Below, one piece after another: positions 30,328-41,119 of a DNA stretch of 64,000 nucleotides. Made by a program: the position numbers and the translations under genes. The stretch is from the NCBI RefSeq assembly GCF_000801105.2, contig NC_079514.1, positions 22,174,293-22,238,292 of the forward strand. Reading direction: 5' to 3'. Under the pieces are notes generated by a model. It made no database searches. It had not been told where the DNA came from and was given only the letters and a program-made list of their open reading frames with translations. Every line of letters begins with the position of its first letter. Positions within the stretch are counted from its first letter, which is position 1. Source of the DNA: Raphanus sativus (Eukaryota > Streptophyta > Magnoliopsida > Brassicales > Brassicaceae).

Positions 30328-31656
30328 GTCACTCACCTACCACAGTCAAGCTAAATGACTATAACAAAGCGCTGAGTGGGAGGCAACCCACTATTAGGTT
30401 TTCTTTTATTTTCCTTTATTTTATTATTTTTCATTTTTGCTTTTATTTTTCGGATTTATTTTGCAGTTTTTATTAGATCCAAGTAGAATGATGATTCCGT
30501 CGACCGACATTCACCATTCATATCGCTCGACACCACACGACCATTACCAACGATCGACGTATACCACTACGAATCGATCGACACCTTGTCGATCAGGTTT
30601 ATTCATTCTAACTTGTTATACTTATTAATTATGATTTATTTTCTTTACTCACCACCGGCTGTGTTACACTGGGACAGTGTAATTTAAGTCTGGGGGGGGG
30701 GAGTTTACTAATATGTGTTTTTATTTTGGTTTTTATTTAAATTGTTTTTCAAATTATTTTTCGCATAAGTATTAAATAGGAACATTGATATAGATTTATA
30801 TTGATTGTCTGACCACTCTTTAGCACCATTTTAGATTACTGATTGCAGATAGTACTAAAGATGCTAAAGTGGATCAACCTGTCATCTATATTCACTAGCT
30901 AAGATTGTTTGAAGGAACCAAAGCTGACCTCCAACACTAATATTGACTTATTTGCTTGTCTTGGGGCTTGGAAATCACTGTGTGTGTTTCTGGTTCCCTT
31001 CCTTCTCTCTCTCAGCCTCTCAAGATCTAAGTTTATGTTATAAAAGATTGAAATGATTTCTTGAGAGGCAGAGGGGTAGGAGTGTCTCCTGCGACCCCAG
31101 TATTCTAAATCTCAAGGATGATCACACATTGTGGAAACGAGGGATAGGTTGAGTACCAAACCCATTATTCGCTACACTTTGTCAAAAATGTATGAGTTAC
31201 AATGCAAATGTCAATGAGATGGACTAGATGACCTATGTGGCATCGAAACCTGTTGAAATTGAAACTAATAAGAGATTCAGAGAAGAGAGATGAGGGGAGA
31301 AAGGGATCAGAGAAGACTACCTGTGTGTTCAGATACTTGTTTGAGTTGAATCCATGTGTCCTTTGATCGATACTCCCAAGGTAAAGCCTGCACTTTTATT
31401 TTATGTTAAGAAATGAGGTTAGTAGAGGGGAATGTCAGATGAGATTTGCTAAGTTGTTGACTAGATGAGTTTGGTTGCTAAGCTAGATAAGGCATAATGA
31501 ACTTCTGTGATTAGGATGTTTAGACATGAATTGCAAACCCATAGAGTGATGACTTCAATATTTTGAATCTTTGAGTTCCTGCTGTTTTCAAACCTTTTCC
31601 AAAGACTACTGTTTTTGCTTGAGGACAAGCAAGCAAAGGAGTAAGTCTGGGGGAGT
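30328..31656 (+). other. F1 3' untranslated region with two polypurine tracts
   Basis: No gene. It contains an upstream tract AAGTCTGGGGGGGGGGAG (30687-30704, ten G in a row) and, about 950 bp further on, the true polypurine tract AAGTCTGGGGGAGT directly at the LTR (31643-31656). The part between is A/T-rich with an AG-rich stretch near 31260-31310. The same arrangement occurs in H1 and F3. Confidence 0.7.
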
Positions 31657-32991
31657 TGATATACCATGGATTTTACCCGTTTTTAACCATGGTATACTAG
31701 TATTTTATTATATATTTAATATGTTTTCTAGCCTGTTAGGTATGTTTTCAGGTTCAGAAGCATTTTGTGAGAAAGTGATGTTTTTGGAGCATTTTGGAGT
31801 ACAAGAGATGATATACCTGAGTTGACCATTCAAGACCAAGTCGGAAGTCAACATTGCGATTATGATCGATCGATACTCATCTAGAGTTGTCGATCGATGT
31901 AGCTGAGAAGATCCGCGTACTAGAAGATTATAATCGATCGATACACATCCACTGTTGTCGATCGATATCGAGGACGAAATGGTTTAGCCGACTACTTCAC
32001 CAAGACTTCACCAAATTACGAGATTGCCCCTGACGAGTTTTTAACCTAATGGAAATGCTTAAATATTCATGCTAAGTGTTTTTTGACGGCATGCTTTAAA
32101 CAACCTTCAAGAGAAAAGTAGAGAGTGTGAGAGAGAGACTAGAGTTTTATATTGTTTTGAGAGATTGGAGAGATTTCTCATCTCCTTGTACTTATTTCTA
32201 TCTATGCAATTCTTTCATCTATCTATTGTCATGAATTGCTTAGCTTTGTCTGAGTAGTCTACATGTTAGATCTAGGGTTTAAATAGGTTTGTGGGATTAG
32301 CCCCAAACTATGACTGCTAAGTTGTGGTACTCATCAAATGGATTGCACCCTATGCTTGTTTTAGATTAGCTAACTAGAACATAGATCACAGGATCTTTGA
32401 TTATCTTGAATTATCCATTTGAACTTGCCTGTCTCCCGTTGAGAAGAGCGACAGCTCCTCCTTGAGACCTTGTGTTCATATTCGGCTCGCGCCTAGGCAG
32501 ATCTAGAAGCCGTCGATCGATATCCCGACAGGTGAATCGATCGGCGCTGCGAAAGGTGTATCGCTCGATATCTCAAAAGGATATCGATCGACTCTTTTTC
32601 TGCGCCAACATTACGACAGTTGAGGCCAGAGATCTAGATTATTTAACCAGTGATACTTCACTTGGGTTAAGCGGCTGAGATCTATAGTACCATGCAAGCA
32701 ACTTATTAAAGCATTTATAGAGATTATAATCTCCATTCCTGAATAAAAGCCCTATGTCTAGCACTCTTTATCACATTTAAACAACCCATCATATTGTTAG
32801 TTAGAGCAACTACCTTACTCATTTTAGGAATTGTTACTTTTACTTTCATCATATAAACCAAATGTGCCTAGGATTGATTAGTAGATTTCATTTAATTGGT
32901 TCCCTAGCTCCTCGTGATTCGATCCCTAAGTACTACAGCTGTACCTCTTATTTGAGAGAGTAAGCTCTACTGGGTAATTTGAGCACTATCA
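31657..32991 (+). mobile_element. F1 3' LTR
   Basis: 1335 bp, colinear with the 5' LTR with scattered substitutions and a few small indels (for example CTCCTTTTGTATTTCTACTT shortened near 32184). It ends ACTATCA at 32991 before GCATC. Confidence 0.93.
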
Positions 32992-32996
32992 GCATC

Positions 32997-33395
32997 CATG
33001 AAACTCATCAGCTCATGACCAGCTGTTGCGTCGACTAGCTTGTCGATGTGAGGCAAAGGGAAATGATCTTTAGGACATGACTTATTAAGGTCCGTGAAAT
33101 CGATACAGACTCTCCACTTCCCATTCTTTTTCCTGACGACCACCACATTGGATAGCCATTCTGGGTATTGCACCTCTCGTATGAATCCAGTATCTAGTAG
33201 GTTCTTGACCTCTTCGTTGATTATCGCGTCCCTTTCAGGAGCGAATTTTCTCCTCTTCTGTCTGACAGGAGGATGCATCAGGTCCACCTTGAGTTGATGC
33301 ATGATAACATCGGGATCAATTCCAGGCATGTCTTCATGAGACCAGGCAAAGCAATCGGAGTTGGATCTTAGGAAATCGACCAGTCTCCTTCTCAA
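32997..33395 (-). pseudogene. A2 reverse transcriptase, N-terminal half
   Basis: Upstream half of the gene cut by F1: FAWSHEDMPGIDPDVI, the KQKRRKFAPERDAI-like motif, then GKWRVCIDFTDLNKSCPKDHFPLPHIDKLVD and the start of the palm (HELMSFMDA, first catalytic Asp). It rejoins the segment 23128-23495 across the GCATC duplication. Frame changes follow upstream near 33400. Confidence 0.87.
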
Positions 33396-33415
33396 GCCTT
33401 CTGGAAGCTTCGAGC

Positions 33416-34160
33416 CTATCTATAAGTTTCGGCTCGAGTTCCCTTCCGTGAGGGGGACCTCATCCATTTCTTCCACTTCCGGCTCTTCGGTATGTGGGGC
33501 CGGAAGCGTCTTCTGTAATTGCTATAAGACCTGAGTCTTTCCCCTAAGGGTAGCTGATAACAAGACCTAGCATTCTCTTGATCTCCCTTGACCGCTTTGA
33601 TGCCCCAAGGGTTGGGAACTTGACCTGCTGGTGCAAAGTTTAAGGTACAGCTCCCATGTCGTGGATCCAAGGCCTTCCCAATATCACGTTGTATGATGAG
33701 GGGCAGTCGACGACCAGGAACTTCGGGCTTGGTTTACCCCTTCGGCATACACGGGAAGACGGACCTCTCCTAAGGTTTGTTTGACTTCTCCACTGAAGTA
33801 TACGAGGTGAGTTGCCTTTCTGGTTAGAGCTGTAGGTTCCAAACCCAAGTCGGTGAAGGCCGAATGGAAGATTATGTTGTTGGAGCTCCCATTATCTACT
33901 AGTATTCGCTTGGCCAAGCAGTTTGCTATGGTAAGCGAAATGACGAGAGCGTCATGATGAGGGATGACGACCTTCCTCCTCCCTTGCAGTGAAACTGATC
34001 TCATCTGTTCCAAGGAGTAGTCGCTTGGGACCCTCGGCCTCTTGGCCGTTCCTGGCATTGCGAGTACTTATCTTGGCTGCGGCACTGCTAATTCCGCTTA
34101 CCTCTGATCCGCCTGTGATGACATGGATCACCCGGTCTTGCTGTGGTGGCAATGCAGCAG
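33416..34160 (-). pseudogene. A2 protease and gag-protease linker
   Basis: Protease with active-site motif ILVDNGSSNNIIF (the Asp-Asn-Gly-Ser form seen in plant Tat elements) and a C-terminal half ending [22 protein letters not shown]. The linker (ISSAAAKISTRNARNG) is at 34020-34100. Frameshifts near 33680 and 33970 break it. B2 interrupts the linker at 34160; gag continues at 42367. Confidence 0.78.
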
Positions 34161-34375
34161 TGTTGGGGTCAAAAACCGTCATTACGAAGTTAGTATCGAA
34201 ACATTCGATAAAATAAAATTTTATCTTATTTTTACGGAAGGAAATCGTAAAAATGAAATATCTTGCGAAAAGTTCCGCAAATTAAATAAAGTTCTCGTCA
34301 AAACACGATCATCAGAGATAACAAAGAATCGTTAAAACACGAGACTAGGGACTTGATAATCGCAGGATCATACGA

Positions 34376-34527
34376 AGCTCGGTCGTTATAGCGACCGAGC
34401 TCATACGCAACCTCGGTCGCTATAGCGACCGAGCTCATGCACAAGCTCGGTCGCTATAGCGACCGAGCTAGGAAACAAGTAGCGACCGAGCTGCGGGCAA
34501 AGTTCGGTCGCTATAGCGATCGAGCGT
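34376..34527. repeat. Tandem dyads in B2 5' LTR
   Basis: Four dyads plus one half-site of the 26-bp palindrome with half-site AGCTCGGTCGCTA, period about 35 bp. The third unit is a perfect palindrome. They lie about 450 bp upstream of the TATA box. Confidence 0.9.
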
Positions 34528-34970
34528 TCGTATATCAATCGTTCTCCGAAACGTCCAAAGTCTTCCGAAACGACGATACGACGTAAAACTATGCATTCTC
34601 GACTATCCGTATAGCCGTTCTCCGCAACTCACGACTATCTGTTTCTTGATCTCTCGATCGAATGGAATCATCCGTTTGGTTTACGATAAAAACCGCGGAA
34701 ACCTAACCTTATCGGGAAGATCGTAAAAAACGTTTTGAATCGAAAAGACGGCCCAAAGGGTCCTAAAATTTGATTCGAGGCCCACTTACGATTTCTTAAA
34801 AACCCATAAACCTACGGTTTATGCTTGGAGGATAAGCATCAGTTTCCGCGGAAAAAATGAAAACTTTCCACAGATTATCATGAAGATCGGAAAAAATGGA
34901 ATATTCCCATTTTTTCGACTATGACGGCTTAAGGGCAAAAGGGGGAAGCGTAAACCGACCTTGGAGGGAG

Positions 34971-34979
34971 TATATAAGG
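34971..34979 (+). promoter_or_regulatory. TATA box of B2 5' LTR
   Basis: TATATAAGG; the 3' LTR copy reads CATATAAGG (41978), a mutated box. B1 has TATATAAAG. Confidence 0.6.
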
Positions 34980-35272
34980 AGTTCAAGGCGAGAGGCATAG
35001 AGGCATCACTTTTTTCCAGAGTAACTTAGCACTTAGAGCGTTTTAGGCAACTTTCCGTTTTTGTTTTCCGGCTGCAACTCAATTAGGTTTAGCCACCTTC
35101 GGGTATTAGAACTAGGGATCTCGCCGACAGCTCTCGTAGCCGAAGCATGTTACCTTGTTGTTGTTACGCTCATACGCAGATTCGGAATAAGGGTTTTCTG
35201 GGAAATTAGGGTTTTCTCTAGTTTTCTTATTTATACGAAATATTGACGGTGCGAATTTCGGTTCCCACAGTT

Positions 35273-35290
35273 TGGCGCTAGAAGGAGGGG
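35273..35290 (+). promoter_or_regulatory. B2 primer-binding site
   Basis: TGGCGCTAGAAGGAGGGG, three bases after the LTR; identical to A1. tRNA not assigned. Confidence 0.8.
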
Positions 35291-35339
35291 GGTACGGATC
35301 AATCTTACCCGCAAAAACTGCTCAACAGACAGACACGAG

Positions 35340-36428
35340 ATGGAAATCTCATCCTTTCCAGACGAGATCTCATTCAGGGAGGGAGCAGCGGCCGAACAGG
35401 CTAATCCTCGCGACGACCTCCTGGTAATTGAGCTGAAAATCCACGATGTCGACGTCGCGAGAGTACTGATCGACACCGGAAGCTCGGTTAACATCATCTT
35501 CAAAGAAACTCTCGAAAAGATGCAGGTCGATCCGTCGAAGATCACAGAAGACTCCAGCCCGCTGGTAGGGCTTTCAGGAGAGCCCACCATCGCTTCGTGG
35601 TCGATCAGTTTCGCAGTCAAAGCCGGAATGACAGAAAAACTGACGGAATTCCTAGTAGTGGATCTCCCGTCATCGTACAACGCGATCATGGGCACTCCCT
35701 GGATAAATTCCATGAGAGCAGTTCAATCGACATATCATCTATGCCTTAAGTTTCCGACCCCCCACGGGATCGAGACAATCTGGGGAAATCCCAGAATGTC
35801 ACGGATATGCCTCGCTGCGGAAGTCAAACGCAAAAGGTCCGATCTCGATATCGCTTCCAGGAAAGCTAAGAAAAAGACTTCGGACGAAGACACGCAGGAT
35901 TTGGCTGAACTCTTCTGGCAATCTCAAAGGGCTGATGCCCTAGAAGAAAAACGCGAACCAACCTGTGAACCCGTAATTACGGTTTGTCTTGATGAAGTGT
36001 TCCCAGAACGGTGTGTCAAAATCGGAGCCAATCTCCGCGAGCCCTTGAAGACAAGACTCGTAACCTGCCTTAAGAAAAATCTCAACACATTCGCATGGAC
36101 TGCGGAGGACATGCCAGGAATTGACATTAACATTACCTGCCATGAACTAAATACCGATCTAACGTTCAAACCGATCAAGCAGAAAAGGCGAAAGCTAGGC
36201 CCCGAACGAGCAACCGCAGTCAACAAAGAAGTCGAAAAACTTCTTAAGGTAGGGTCCATAACGAAAGTCCGTTACCCCGATTGGCTTGCAAATCCCGTCG
36301 TTGTCAAAGAGAAGAACGGAAAATGGCGAGTGTGCGTCGATTTTACCGATCTCAATAAAGCATGCCCGAAAGATAGTTTCCCTTTGCCGCACATCGACCG
36401 GCTGGTCAAAACAACAGCAGGAAATTAA
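35340..36428 (+). pseudogene. B2 protease and N-terminal reverse transcriptase
   Basis: Protease motif VLIDTGSSVNIIFKETL (Asp about 35470) and YNAIMGTPWINSM. Then a charged linker, and reverse transcriptase up to GKWRVCVDFTDLNKACPKDSFPLPHIDRLVKTTAGN. A TAA stop (36426-36428) follows; the sequence then jumps to RNase H, with loss of the YxDD core. The frame is the same as that of 36441-38555, so the deletion kept frame. No gag precedes it. Confidence 0.88.
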
Positions 36429-37520
36429 CTCTTATCCTTCATGCATCAGAAACCCATCTACTACGTAAGCAAAACACTGCTGGACGCCGAAATCCGTTAT
36501 CCCCTGATGAAAAAATTAGCGTGCGCAGTCGTAACATCGGCGCGGAAGCTTCGGCCGTATTTTCAATCCCACACCATCGTCATCCTTACAACATTCCCCA
36601 TCCAAACTATCTTGCATAGTCCGAGCCAGTCGGGAAGGTTAGCCAAGTGGGCCGTCGAACTCAGCGAGTACGATATAGACTATCGCCCCAGAACGAGTGC
36701 AAAGTCTCAAGTCCTAGCGGATTTCTTGGTGGAGCTGCCAACCAAAGCCATAACTAACAAAGAGCCTAACTCAACTTGGCTCCTCCATGTTGACGGATCG
36801 TCGTCAAAACAAGGATCCGGAATCGGCATCCGTCTGACGTCGCCGACCGGAGAGATCCTCGAACAATCGTTTGGATTAGAGTTCCACGCGTCGAATAACA
36901 AGGCAGAGTACGAAGCCCTTATCGCGGGATTACGGTTAGCCCACAGTTTGAAGATACGAAATATCCATGCTTACTGCGACTCTCAACTAGTTGCGAGCCA
37001 GTATAGCGGAGAGTACGAAGCCAGGGACGAAAGGATGGAAGCATACCTCAAACTAGTCCGAAATTTGTCCCAAGACTTTGATTCTTTCGCCTTCACTCGA
37101 ATTCCTCGTTCCGAGAATACGCAAGCAGACGCACTCGCAGCCCTGGCCTCGAGTTCGGATCCGGGAGTTAAAAGAGTGATCCCGGTAGAGTTCATTGAAC
37201 ATCCGAGCATTGGACCTCCCGTCGTCATCAATCTCATTCAAGATGATAACGAGGAAGAAATTGCAGTCGAATTAGAAGAAACGCCAGAAAAAAACGAATA
37301 TGGCTGCGATACGCCATGGCTGGAGGCAATACGAGCGTATATCATCGACAGAAAATTACCTCCCAAGAAGTGGGCAGCTCGAAAAGTCCGAACCCAAGCC
37401 GCTCGTTATGTAACGGTAGATAGAGAAATTTACAAATGGAAATTCCCTGGACCACTCATGACATGTTTAGAAGGACATAAGGCTAGAAAGGTAATGGAAG
37501 AAGTTCACTCTGGCTCCTGA
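36429..37520 (+). pseudogene. B2 RNase H region
   Basis: Starts within the connection at HQKPIYYVSKTLLDAEIRY. The second RNase H has Asp in LHVDGSSSKQG, Glu in NNKAEYEAL, Asp in AYCDSQLVAS and Asp in QADALAALAS, all four catalytic acids. It ends at a TGA (37518-37520) that replaces the Cys of a GSCGNHSGG-like motif. The integrase follows in frame. Confidence 0.88.
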
Positions 37521-38555
37521 GGAAATCATTCCGGCGGAAGGTCGCTCGCCGTGAAAATAAAACGCCACGGGTATTACTGGCCAACGATGATCGGAGACTG
37601 CGAAAAATTCACACGAAAATGTGAAAAATGCCAGAGGCATGCTCCAACTATTCGGCAACCTGCGGAAGAACTCTCCTCCATTACGTCGCCATACCCTTTC
37701 ATGCGCGGGGCTATGGATATCGTAGGACCTCTTCACAAATCCAAGCAAAAACGCTTTCTGCTGGTCCTCATGGATTTCTTTTCAAAATGGGTAGAATCCG
37801 AATCATACGCAAGTATAAAGGACACGCAAGTCAAGAATTTCGTATGGAAAAACATTATCTGCAGGCATGGAATCCCATACAAAATAGTAACGGATAACGG
37901 ATCCTAGTTCATCTCTACCCGCTTCGAAGCATTTTGCGAAAAATGGAAGATACGATTAAACAAATCAACTCCCAGATATCCGCAATGCAACGGACAGGCA
38001 GAAACAATCAATAAGACCGTTCTCGACGGACTTAAGAAACGTCTGGACGAAAAGAAAGGGAGATGGGCGGAAGAATTCGAAGGAGTCCTCTGGTCACACC
38101 GCACAACTCCGAGACGAGGAACGGGAGAAACACCCTTCGCCCTTGTATACGGCACCGAATGCATGATTCCCGTGGAAGTCGAATTTCCCGGGATACGCAG
38201 ACGACTTCTCCCGGAACGGGAAGAAATAAACAATGCCATGATATTTGATAATCTCGATCTCGTCAACGAGCAACGAGACCGGGCCCTGACCCGAATCCAG
38301 AACTATCAACATGCAGCCGCAAAGTACTATAACTCCAACGTCCGAAATCGCCGATTTCACGTAGGAGACTTAGTTTTGCGCAAAGTCTTCCAGAACAGTG
38401 CCGAGCGGAACACAGAGAAGCTAGGAGCCAACTGGGAGGGACCATACAAGATTATAAAAATCGTCCGGCCCGGTTCCTACGAAATTGAAAACATGCAAGG
38501 TGTGAAAATCCCGAGAACTTGGAATATCATGGATCTCAAAAAATATTATCACTAA
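37521..38555 (+). pseudogene. B2 integrase, one TAG
   Basis: Zinc domain (HGYYWPTM, then [14 protein letters not shown]), core with Asp in GAMDIVGP, Asp in VTDNGS and Glu in GQAETINK, RTTPRRGTGETPFALVYG, then the GPY-like end GANWEGPYKIIKI and NIMDLKKYYH. A TAG at 37905-37907 stands where Gln follows DNGS in relatives. The catalytic triad is intact. Confidence 0.88.
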
Positions 38556-39681
38556 AACATCGCAATCAAAGAATTACGAGATGGCTTAATCCCCAAAAAG
38601 GGGTACGTAGGCAACTCGCTAACCGGCGGGTTCAGCCATCCCCCCCCGATTAAAAGGGGGGGGAGCGGGGTGCGTATATTCGTATACTCTCACGACTTTC
38701 GAAAATTTACGGAATATCCGAATTTTTGAAACTCTTTACAAACAAAGACTCCGAATTTTCGAAACTCTTCACAAACAAACAACGGATCCAGCATCCACCA
38801 AAAACGATTATCACATCTAGAAATTGTCACTCAAAAAACAATTCGCGATCTAAACTACACTATTCAAAAGCCCGTAACTCTTTTATGGCATAAGAAAAAT
38901 CCATTCATCGCATTGCGAGACGTCGCTTCGTGCCTAAATAAATTTTTCCTCGTTAAAACTTTAAAAACGCCTACAGAAAGGAATCATGTCTTTGTTGCTG
39001 ATCACAACAAACGAACTCTAACGTCCTAAACAGACAAGCCACCTAAGGGTAGGCTCTCTTACATCCGACCAGGATACCATAGCGCGCTATACAAGAAAAT
39101 CGAAATTTCAACTGAGCGCGTCGTAAAGGAAGTAGCTCTGACTCGTATCCAGACAAATGATAATAAGCCTATAACACTTCACGGATTTTAAAACGGTACG
39201 AGTCAGGTTAAAATCGCAAAACAGGCAAAACGAAAGCCGATTTGTCATCGCAAAGCCTCAGTCCGAAAATAAAACCAAGGTCTTGCCCTAAACCCAGCCT
39301 TGCTGGTACTTAACATCTCATAGGCATAGTATCGACACCCGATACGAGATCCCAAAATTTGTCTCTTCACTAAAGTCTATCCGTTTTACGAACCTTCGCG
39401 TAAATGCATAAACTGCGGAAAATCTCGCTTTGTACACGCGACAGATGCGGTGATCATCTGAGAGGCAAGAATGAGACGAGAACTCATACCCTATCTCTCA
39501 AACTTCGATATGCGGAAGTTCTCATAAATACGCAAATCCGAATTTTCATTAATTAAAAACCGCAACGCGGTAGGGATTCAAAGCCACAAGTGGCCAGTCC
39601 TGAAGATAAAAACACGGCCTTAAAAGGTCGGAACAAACACAAACTCATAAAACATTTGAACCAAAGACCACGACCTTAAAC
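38556..39681 (+). other. B2 spacer after pol, with C8/G9 hairpin
   Basis: No gene in about 1.1 kb. At 38640-38664 a run of eight C and a run of nine G, separated by eight bases, can form a strong stem-loop about 85 bases after the pol stop. It is followed by GTGCGTATATTCGTATACTC. The same block is kept in B3 (63570-63710). The rest is A/T-rich. Confidence 0.7.
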
Positions 39682-40921
39682 CTAGACCTCCCCTTCACCT
39701 TTCTTCGTCGGAGCCGCGTCATCGCCATCCTCTCCAGTCGCCGAACCGGGTTTCTCGGTGTCCTCCGCAGTTTGCTCTAGAACGCACTCGGATCGCATAT
39801 CGGACAGCAGAAGCTCGAAGTTCCTGTCCACGGATCCCAACTCGGACCTACGGGTCGATAGGCTATCCTCCTCGGACTGAAGAGACGCGGAAGGATCATC
39901 TCTAAGCGCACGAACAATCGCCATCCCACCATCAATGCTCGCCGAGATTAGATCCATGCGGTAAATAAGCTCTAAGGAGCCCAGTATCTCGTAATAACCC
40001 GCCAAACGGGACTGGAACCCGGCGCGCAAAGCACTCATGGCATCATAGGCGCTACGACGCATCAAGTCCTCGCTAGTCTCGATCTGGCGTTGAAGCCGAC
40101 GAACCTCCGAAGCCTTTGCCTTCCTGGTTTTCTTCTCCTTGATCAAAGCACTCGCAGTTTTCTCAAGATCTCTCTCAAGCTCGCCGACTTGCCCCTCAAG
40201 CCTAGACACCTTAGCAGTGCAGGAATCCCTCAGCGCCGTCATCGTGCCCTGGATTTCAGATATTTGGCCCTGCGCTTCTCCGAGCTCCCTGGCGAGACGA
40301 GCGGCCTCGGTACTGCAATCCCCAATCATCCCGTCAATCAGAGATATGAACTGCGGAGGGAAAAGTCGTATTAATAAGCATAGAATCAAAACGGAAAGAC
40401 AAGTTAAAATCTGAACAACATACCTTCCCACGGAGAACAGGTGCAATGTGCAATCCCTCCGGCAGCGAAGGACCTCCCTCGGCAGGTGCCACACACTTCC
40501 TCTTCCGAGACCAAGAAACCGGGATAGCACTTGCTGCCCGCAACCCCAGAACGATCTCCCTCTTGGCTGGAGGAACGGGCTCGACAGCTTCTTACTTGTC
40601 TTCAACGATGATCGGAACGGACAACGAACCCGAAGCCTGGGGCGGAACTTCAAGAGATTGCATCTCGGAACGCTCTCCGACCTCAGGAAGGATTAGGACC
40701 TCGGAACCGGAAGCTGGGGTGTCCGTCGCGACAGGAGAGGATGTTTTCTCTTCGGCGGCGTGGATGATTTCCTTCTCAGCCTTGCGACAAGCCATCCTCT
40801 CGCGGAATCAAAGGAAGCCAGCAACACAAGTAGGCTCAGGCACGGACTCATCGACTGGAGCCAACGGTGCTTCGGTCATCTCAACATCTGAGTTCTTCTT
40901 GCCATCTTGAGCGGAGGACAT
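39682..40921 (-). pseudogene. Opposite-strand gene of Tat element B2, one phase-0 intron
   Basis: Antisense to pol, between pol and the 3' LTR. Exon 1 is 40921-40424 (166 codons: acidic, Ser/Pro-rich, with TGA near 40808 and TAA near 40592). The intron 40423-40351 (73 bp) starts GTATGTTG and ends CCTCCGCAG. Exon 2 (40350-39682, 222 codons) begins FISLIDGMIGDC, with a long coiled coil (SRLEGQVGELERDLEKTAS, KKTRKAKASEVRRLQRQIE) and an acidic C-terminus GEDGDDAAPTKKGEGEV. Both exon joins are in phase 0. A CT-rich leader precedes the ATG. Matches the A2 opposite-strand gene in layout and coiled-coil/acidic end, with little sequence identity. Broken by two stops in exon 1. Confidence 0.78.
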
Positions 40922-41119
40922 CTTGAGAGAGAATTTAGGAGAAAGAAAAGAGAAGAGGTGTGAAAGAAGTGAAGGAGAAAAATATTACGATCTTTTTCGT
41001 ATTAATATCTTTTACGAGTTTACGAATACAAACTTCGTCAAAAGAATCGACTATCTCGTCCGACTCACCTTAACGTACGCTTGAATCTCCCGACGATTCT
41101 AACGTACTGGGGGGCTAAC
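40922..41119 (-). promoter_or_regulatory. CT-rich leader of the B2 opposite-strand gene and B2 polypurine tract
   Basis: Plus-strand purine-rich 40922-40985, that is CT-rich on the transcribed minus strand, abuts the opposite-strand ATG. At the LTR edge, plus-strand TACTGGGGGGCTAAC (41105-41119) is the polypurine tract of B2. So the opposite-strand promoter region would have to lie within or next to the 3' LTR. Confidence 0.55.

Larger units (their letters stand above)
23501..32991 (+). mobile_element. Athila-like element F1, two LTRs, lacks polymerase genes
   Basis: 9491 bp, plus strand, LTRs 23501-24844 and 31657-32991, flank GCATC at 23496-23500 and 32992-32996. Internal order: tRNA-Asp primer site, gag, protease, internal TATA, second open region, upstream purine tract, true polypurine tract. 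No reverse transcriptase, RNase H or integrase motif is visible in any frame. F3 has the same gene order, so the loss predates both. I counted about 37 copies of TCGATCGA in this element, where about 0.15 would be expected by chance. Confidence 0.92.
34161..35269 (+). mobile_element. B2 5' LTR
   Basis: 1109 bp, TGTTGGGGTC to GGTTCCCACA. It is shorter than the 3' LTR (1247 bp) because about 105 bases after GATTCGGAATA (near 35190) are deleted and a dyad unit is shortened. TATA box at 34971. Confidence 0.92.

Noticed and set aside
26640..30600. CRISPR-like array suggested by regularly recurring ATCGATCGACA
   Set aside because: The repeat is only 8-11 bases, spacing is irregular, and it lies in plant retrotransposon coding sequence.
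30687..30704. G-run as the end of an internal LTR
   Set aside because: No LTR start (TGATATACC) follows the tract in F1, F3 or H1. I kept it only as a second polypurine-tract-like site.
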